This document shows positions 39,401-47,200 of a stretch of DNA of 64,000 nt, piece after piece. Made by a program: the position numbers and the translations under genes. The notes beneath the pieces are model-generated. The model was not told the origin of the DNA and searched no databases. It saw nothing but the letters and a program-made list of their open reading frames with translations. The stretch's first letter is position 1; the number at the start of each line of letters is the position of its first letter. This DNA comes from Paraspadella gotoi (Eukaryota; Chaetognatha), in NCBI GenBank assembly GCA_051294375.1, contig CM119270.1, positions 17,355,888 through 17,419,887 of the forward strand. Reading direction: 5' to 3'.

Positions 39401-42400
39401 GCTCTTGATCGGCGTCGCGGGAGGCTGCATGGACCCTGGACGCCCGTTCATGAGCTTCATCTCCTAGATCCATCAAATACTCCGCCTCCGGGTGCAGCAC
39501 TAAAACCGCCTCATACTGCCCCTCCTGCAAATCTTGCTCCACCTCAGCAAGATCCGGATCTAATAGTGCCTCATGGCGCGCAGATCCCCGCACTATAGGC
39601 GAACCGGCGGCACGAGCGTCTCCAGATTGGGATGCGGCCGCCACATCATTTTGACTTTTCGATTGCCTATATTGCTGGAACCTTTGCGTCAAGCGCCGAC
39701 TATTTTCCCGTCGTTTTGCCGACTCAAGGGGCTGTCGAACAGGAACAGCTGGTCCTTGGCGACCTAGATGCGGGGCAGAAACGTTTGCAGGTGCCAAGAC
39801 AAAGTTTGGATCACCTATCGATGGAGGCCTGCATTTTGGGAAACTGTCTTTTGAATATCACTTTAAATATNNNNNNNNNNNNNNNNNNNNNNNNNNNNNN
39901 NNNNNNNNNNNNNNNNNNNNNNNNNNNNNNNNNNNNNNNNNNNNNNNNNNNNNNNNNNNNNNNNNNNNNNCCGTATTGCGTCGCGCAAAAACGAACTGCG
40001 GATTTGGCGGATCAGCGGCAGGCGGAATGCCATCAGCTTCCGTTCCAACGCCCACCGCCTCCTCGCATCCAGGTTCCGGTTCCGGCGGATGACGTTCAGT
40101 GTTGTCGACGAATTGACGCCGACTTCGTTGAGACGTGACGGCGATTCATGGCAGTGAATCGTCAAATCATTCGACGGAGATGGAGCTTGAAGACGGTTGA
40201 CGAGCTGTTGGAGAAGGGCTCATGACGGGGGGAGATGACTGAGCCACGACCCACTCGCCGTACGCGATGTCGCTGAAGGCGTATGACGTTGAAACAGGTC
40301 TCTCTCGACTTCGCCAAGAACTCGTATCACCGGCCTCTGCAAAGCACTTCTTCTCTCAATTCTTTCCATTCTCGTCCTACTTGCGTTTCGCGGCAGCGGC
40401 GGCACACACGCCGTACTCCGCCGATTCACACAACTCTCTCAATCTATCCGACACTCATGAAGATTCGAAACTAAACAAATCCTGCGCACTTCCATCGACG
40501 CCGACGCGAGACGCTTCATCAATAATCGAGCTACCATTTGAATTCTCGTTGGCGACAAGATTGATGATTGAATGAAGACTCTGTTCTCTCGTCGTTCCAG
40601 ATGTAATTGGCGACGTCGTCCCTGGAGATGCCGCAGCAGGCCGTACTGCAATGCTGAGCAAAGCGCCAGACTCGGCTGGCAACTCCTGGCTAACGCATCC
40701 ACATCTTCGTCGTCGATAGTTGTGCGCCGATCATCCGTCAACGCCGAAACGGCGTCAAACGGGAAAATGACGGACGTTGCCAATTCGAAGTTATCTTCAA
40801 GAGTCGGTGGAGGGGACGATAATGGTCGGTTGGACGCAGCGTAGTCGTCGTCGGATGGTTTGCAGCTGAAGGACAGGTTGGGCGTCAAGTCCCGATTCCT
40901 TCTGCGTAGTCGTCATCCGTGCTGCGGCGGATACGGAGCGTCCTGTCGATCCTATGCTTTCAACCGATGAAACACGTGTCGACATAGAATTAGCCCGCGA
41001 ATCGAGCTGACGGCAATGCCCAAGGATGTTGCTGAGACGATCGAGGAACTCCGACAAAAGTTCCAACGCCTCGTCATTCCATCTACCTCTTTCCATCGTG
41101 GAACGAATGATTTCACAAGTTGCTTTAGAGTGAATCTATCCGCGTTGGCCTCCGCGATGTTTTCTTCCGTCGGGGCGGCTTTGGCGCGATCGTACGAAAT
41201 TGCTTGAGCCTCCACCACCTCGTCGACGTTGAGGTTGCGTAGGAAGACGTTGCATTCCTGAAGGGCTTGGCTCGTCGGAATTGAGCCATGTCGCCGTGAA
41301 GAAGGGTGTCGATATCTCGGATGGCTAAGTTTGGGAGAGGGTATCAGCCGGCCGTCTTGAAGTCGTCGATGTCTTCCTCTTTCGCCACACTAGAGCGGGC
41401 TTAATCCCGTCTTACAAACAAATGGCGAGGTCCACAAAAGACGCCGAAAGGGGAGTTCCTTGAAGGCTTTCGCACTCGAGCTTCTCGACGTATTTTTGAT
41501 TGCTGGCGCGCTTACTTCTTCCCGTTCCTATTCGTCGCCGCGATGGCATAAAAAGACGGCGTTGAAGTCGAAGGAAGGCTTCGCGAAGATCGGTGGCAGC
41601 AGACTAACGCAAAGACGAAGAAATAAAAGTCGAAACCGGACTTCAATCTCACTGCCAGTTTCGAGAAGGAGCGGCGATGCACAATCCGTCGACGTGTCCA
41701 AAATTACGCCGACGGCGTCGTCGCTAGTCGAGGATCCCTAATCGCAATGAAAGCAGTCCCGAAGGCGCCGCCGGATCCTTACGTCCGTCGAAGGCGTTGC
41801 AAGGGCCTTCGATTGATGGAAACGTCGACTCGTTCGACACCTAGAGATCGACGCAGGTGGATCTTCTTCCGGTGGAATCCGCAAACTCCGCCGAGGATTA
41901 GAGAGCCTTCGACGAAGCACTTGAGCAGTGTTCCGCAAACGAAGACTTCTAATGTTTTGAACTAAGTTCGGAGAAGTGGCGTCTTTGAATTCTAACTGAC
42001 TAGGCTAATTCTGCACATTGAAGACCAGATGGAATTGGGTATAAAATGGCGCAGAAGAGACGATGGCGCCGGTCCAGACGCCCTGGAGATGCTGACGACA
42101 AAGTCTCAGTAGACGACGTCGGCTAAGGCCGAAATGACGACTGTCCACTAAGCCCAGGACTTGACAAATGTTTGTAGTAACTTGTAGTCTAAGAAGAAGT
42201 CGTTGTAGAAGTAGCTGAGTCGTAGTTAGAAGTCCTGGGCAAAGAATAACAAAACATTTAGTACAAACTCAGCAAATATATATAAATTTAAAGAGTCTTT
42301 CTTACTTGTTTCTGAAGCCAATATTAACCATAAAAGAGATGCTTCTCTTCATAGAAAAGTCCACCAAACCAGCGATCACACAAAAAATGAGATTCCGAGA

Positions 42401-42801
42401 TATCTAATAAAAGAGTTTCTAATGCTCTGAAAAGAACTAAAAACCCAGTGACAACTTTGAGATCTGAAGATGCCACGTGGGTAGAATTCGATTAGAATCT
42501 TAATCGAAATCTATCGAAATCACGGGCACCAATCAGAATCAGCTGTACACTGCCTTCGGAATTCTGTACTTAAGTATAAACAAAAGAGAGAGCCTAAAGA
42601 TGTCGTGTCGATCGCAAGAATGGAAGCATTTTCGATGTCAGTAATAAAGAGCAAAAGAGCAACGGGGAAAAGATAGAGAAGCTGGATTTCTCGAATATTA
42701 GAGAAGTTATTTCGTAACAGTAAGTATTTTAAGTATTTTTATTCAGTGAGTAAAATAACAACTTTTTTATTTGCTAATTTTTATCTCGGACTCTCTCTCT
42801 T

Positions 42802-42839
<38 letters not shown>

Positions 42840-43583
42840 GCAATTGCAACGATCCTTATGCTCATTTTTCTGCTCTCTTTCTCTCTCTCTCTCTCTCTCT
42901 TTAGCAATTGCGACGATCCTTATGCTTTAGGATATTTTTTAACTTGCATCATTTTTCTGCTTGCATCATTTTTTCAACTTGCATCATTGTTTTAAATTGC
43001 ATCAGTTTTTCACATTAATTAATTAATTAATTAAAACATTTATTAGTAATCATAAATTAGTAATCATAAATAATAAAGATTAATACATCCTGCATATACA
43101 TTTAATATAAAAGGAAAAAGAATCAAAAATCAATTAGTGAAACAGGTTTTTTTTTCATTTAAACTCATTTCCACTCAAAAGATTCCATCGAAACTTGGTT
43201 TCCTGTTCAATCACACACTTTTCTACTCACATACAAAATCAAGTCAATCGATAATTAAGTGGTAATAAGCTAACTTGGTCAACTGGCATAATTTAATCAA
43301 CTTGCATAATTTGTCAACTGACATAAGTTGGTTAACTGACATAATTTGGTCTACTGACATAATTTTGTCAACTGACATAATTTGGTCAACTGACATAATT
43401 TGGTCAACTGACATAATTTGATCAATTAAGATAATTTGGTCAACCGCATAATTTGGTCAACTGGCATAATTTTATCAACCAGCCTAATTTGGTCAACTTG
43501 CAGAATTTGGTCAACTGGCATAATTTGGTCAACTTTAATTATTTGGTCAACTGGCCATATTTTTGTCAATTGGCATAATTTGG

Positions 43584-43622
<39 letters not shown>

Positions 43623-44166
43623 TCATCAGAGAGAGATAGAGAGAGAGAAACTTTAAAAAATTCAAATGAATGTGTCTTTTGGTTTTCTAATTTGAACTCT
43701 TTTCCACTCCTACGATTCCATCAAAAAATTTATATCCAGCTTTATCACATACTTTCCTACCCACACACAAATTCAATTTCGATTTATCTATTTCAATTTT
43801 AATAAACATAATAATTATGAGTAAATTTAAGTAAAAATACTTCAGGTAAATATGACTTTGGTTTTTCCATTTTAACTCATTTCCACTCGCACGATTCCAT
43901 CGAAACTTTTTATCCAGCTCAATAACACACTTTCCTACCATCATACAAAATTTCAAGTCAATTGCCCTATCCACTCATGAGCAATTGGCGTTCAAATAGT
44001 GAAATATATTTTTTTGTTTTTAGTCGGATCTGCTTTCAGCAGATCCCGACTCTATTATTCACTTTGTCGGTCCGCCCCCTCAATATTGTCGGGCAGTCAC
44101 TTATCAAGTTATATCATATCAGAACATCGAATTATGATAAATTATGCAAAAAAAAGATGTCCGTCC

Positions 44167-44217
<51 letters not shown>

Positions 44218-47200
44218 CGTCCGTCCGTCCGTCCAACCTTAGCAAAAAACACCAATTACTCGTGAAAATGAGTGGAAATGAGTTTAAATGGAAAAAACAA
44301 AAAAATATATTTCATATTTGAACACCAATTATTCATGATAGGGCGATTGACTTGAAATTTTATATTTGGGTAGAAAAGTGTGTGATTAAACTGGAAATCA
44401 AGTTTCGATGGAATCGTTTGAGTGGAAATGAGTTTAAATGGAAAAAAACAAAGAACCTGTTTCACTAATTGATTATGCTTCTTTTTCTTTTTATTTTAAA
44501 TGTAAATGCGAGATGTACAAATTAATCAAATAATAATCATCAGTTAATTAATTAGTCAATTAGTCAATTAATTAATAAATAATTAATTAATCTGTCAATT
44601 AATCAATCAAAACGGACATTTCGGATCAAATTGCCTAATTAATTAAATAATTGACTTGAATTAATTAATTTTTAATTAAATAATTAATTAACTTGAATTA
44701 ATTATTAATCAATTAATATTAATTAATTATTTAAGATAATGATTGTGGGCAGATCCGACATTGTTTGCTCAAACTTGTTTCCATTTAAACCAATTTCCAC
44801 TCGCACGATTCCCTCGAAACTCCATCCAATCACGAGTAATTGGATTTTTTGCTAAGGTGGGACGGACGGATGGACGGACGGACGGACATCGTTTTTTTTG
44901 CATAATTAATCATAATTCGATGTTCTGACATAATATAAGTGTGTGACCGACGGACCGACAAAGTGAATTATAGAGTCGGGATCTGCTGATAAGCAGATCC
45001 GACTAAAAATGTGAGCCCTTCAGATGCAACACTGTCGGAATCGAGCGTTTTTAAATCTATTTTTTATCGGGGCATTTATAAAGTTTGGTAGTCAGTCTCC
45101 TACATATCTCCTAAACCATTTGATGGATTGTAATAAAAGTTAAATACTGATTATTTTTTTTAAATTATTTTTTCTTATATAATTTAAAAAAATGTTTTTA
45201 GAGAGTGTGTGGAATTTAAAGTTATAAAGTGGCGCATTTTTTTTGCACAGGAGTGTATACGCTTTCAAATTAATCAATTAATACATTTTATTATTTTTTT
45301 CAAGGTGACGTGGTTCTATTAGTAGTTCGTGCCGGTTCAGGAATCGATATTCTCTCTCAGCTCAACCTCACAGAATCTGAATGGGATAAGCAATTTCAAA
45401 ACAGCGATAAAAAGGTAGGGACTTTTTTGTTTTGTTTTAAACTATGCATCTTTTTCAGACTTTTTTTATTTTGTAGGTGCGTCTGACATTCTACAAAGAT
45501 GGCATTGCTGTTGTTGAATCCCTTTTTGAGGGAAAAAATACGAAACCATACAATTGGTTCACAAAAAATGGCTACAATGAAACAATTGTAGGCCCAAAAT
45601 TGGAAAACGGTAAGAACAGATTAAACTTTTTTAGTAGGAGCCAACATCGTTCTTAGAGATCAAGGAAGATTTTTTCAATGGAGATTTTTGTTCAAATCTT
45701 ACTACAAAACAATATAAACGCTCCTTAACCTTTAAAAATACATTAACATTAAACCTAAAATGAAGTTAACTCAACCCTAACCCTAAACTACTCAACCCTA
45801 ACCCTAAACTACTCAACCCTGACCCTAAACTACTCAACCCTAACCCTAAACTACTACCAACTCAACCCTAACCCTAAACCAACTCAACCCTAACCCTAAC
45901 CCTAATCTGAGTTTTGTTTAGGTGAAATCGCCATAACTAAAAGGCTAGATGTAGTTCACAGCTAAATCGCCAAATGGTGAGGGCGTCATGGCTAAGTCGC
46001 GATTTGGCAATTTTGCACTGAACTACATCTAGCATTCTAGTTTTGGCGATTTTGCCTAAACTAAACTCAGATTACGGTTAGGGTTAGGGTTGAGTTGGTT
46101 TAGGGTTAGGGTTGAGTTGGATTAGGGTTGGGGTTGAGTTGGTAGTAGTTGAGGGTTAGGGTTGAGTAGTTTAGAGTTAGGGTTGAGTAGTTTAGGGTTA
46201 GGGTTGAGTTAAGTTCATTTTAGGTTTAATGTTAATGTAAATTTTAAGGTTTGGGGTAGGGAGGGTGTTGTTGATGGGCTAGGGTTAGGGAAGGTACTGG
46301 CGAGGCACATTAGGGTTGAGGCATGGAGAACATGTTGAACATGAGGCCCGGTTTAGGGTTAGGGTTGGGAGAGTGGCCCGTGGGTGATGTGTCGAAGGTG
46401 GTTAGGGTTAGGGTTGAGGCATGGAGATGTACGGGAGGCCTGGGTTAGGGTTGGGGGAGAGGCACGGAGTTGAATGGGAGGTCTGGTTTAGGGTTAGGGT
46501 TTTGGGAGGGGCCCATGGTTGACGTGTCGAAGGCAGTTAGGGTTGAACGGGAGGTCCGGGTAAGGGTTGGGGGAGGAGCCTATGGGTGATGCATTCCTCC
46601 CCGTGTCTCAGTATCAGTTGCGAGCCTCTCCTTTAACTCGCGCCTTTCATTATATTCGCTACTTTTATCACTGGTGAGGTCGCCAGTGGGGTTACTGGCG
46701 ACATCGCCAGAGCCCTTCTTTGGAAGATTTTCGCCCTAGAAGATTTTTCCCGAATCTGACTCCCGTTTTTTTTGCTAAGGTGGGACGAACAGATGGACAG
46801 ACAGTCAGACAGACAGATGAACGGACAGAAATCTTTTTTTGTATGATTTATCATAATTCGATGTTCTGTCATGATATAAGTCAGTGCCCGACAAGAGGGG
46901 GCTGACCGACGCACCGACAAAGTGAATTATAAAGTCGGGATCAGCTGATAAGCAGATCTGACTAATAAACGTTTTTGAGAGAAACCAAAAAAATTCAACA
47001 GAGAGAAAGAAAGGGCAGGAAAAAAATCACAACTGTTAATATATTTACAACTCCATAAATATTTTTAAATTATCAATTCAAATTTAATTTAAAGTCAATT
47101 TCACGAGATCATTTTCACCTATATCCAACTGAGTAGTTTTCAGTAAATAATGATATAAACATTCTGTGTATAATTTTTTTGTTGATCAGAACAAGAATTT

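Larger units (their letters stand above)
39150..41420 (-). pseudogene. frame-disrupted coding region, possible retroelement Gag-like protein
   Basis: The minus strand reads protein-like sequence that jumps frame repeatedly. About 41400-41090 includes V-V-E-A-Q-A-I-S-Y-D-R-A-K and T-L-K-Q-L-V-K-S-F-V. About 41080-40800 has R-W-N-D-E-A-L-E-L-L-S-E-F-L-D-R-L. Then 40890-40440 is Ser/Asp-rich, and 39797-39300 is Gln/Arg/Ala-rich, ending in 17-residue repeats. No zinc knuckle, protease or reverse transcriptase is seen, so Gag-like is only a guess based on setting. It could equally be a host pseudogene or a gene with assembly indels. Confidence 0.35.
38990..42260. other. GC-rich island of foreign composition
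   Basis: About 3.2 kb with CG-rich codons and abundant CGTCG/CGACG words, in contrast to the AT-rich surroundings. It contains a frame-broken minus-strand coding region (next entry) and a 100-N gap. The composition and its place inside an intron suggest an inserted element or a recent insertion. Confidence 0.6.
28936..45304 (+). other. intron 3, 16.4 kb, rich in transposable elements
   Basis: Starts GTAAGG and ends TTCAAG. The flanking exons join in phase (G|GT = Gly) with no coding loss. It contains Helentron-like copies, a hAT-like element, three tRNA genes, a truncated Penelope-like element, a miniature LTR element, a GC-rich coding relic and minisatellites. The three tRNA genes and the relic on the minus strand all lie inside the transcribed unit. 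Confidence 0.8.

Noticed and set aside
43585-43620. ATCA/GTCC short repeats as a CRISPR-like array
   Set aside because: These are plain microsatellites without spacers; the genome is eukaryotic.
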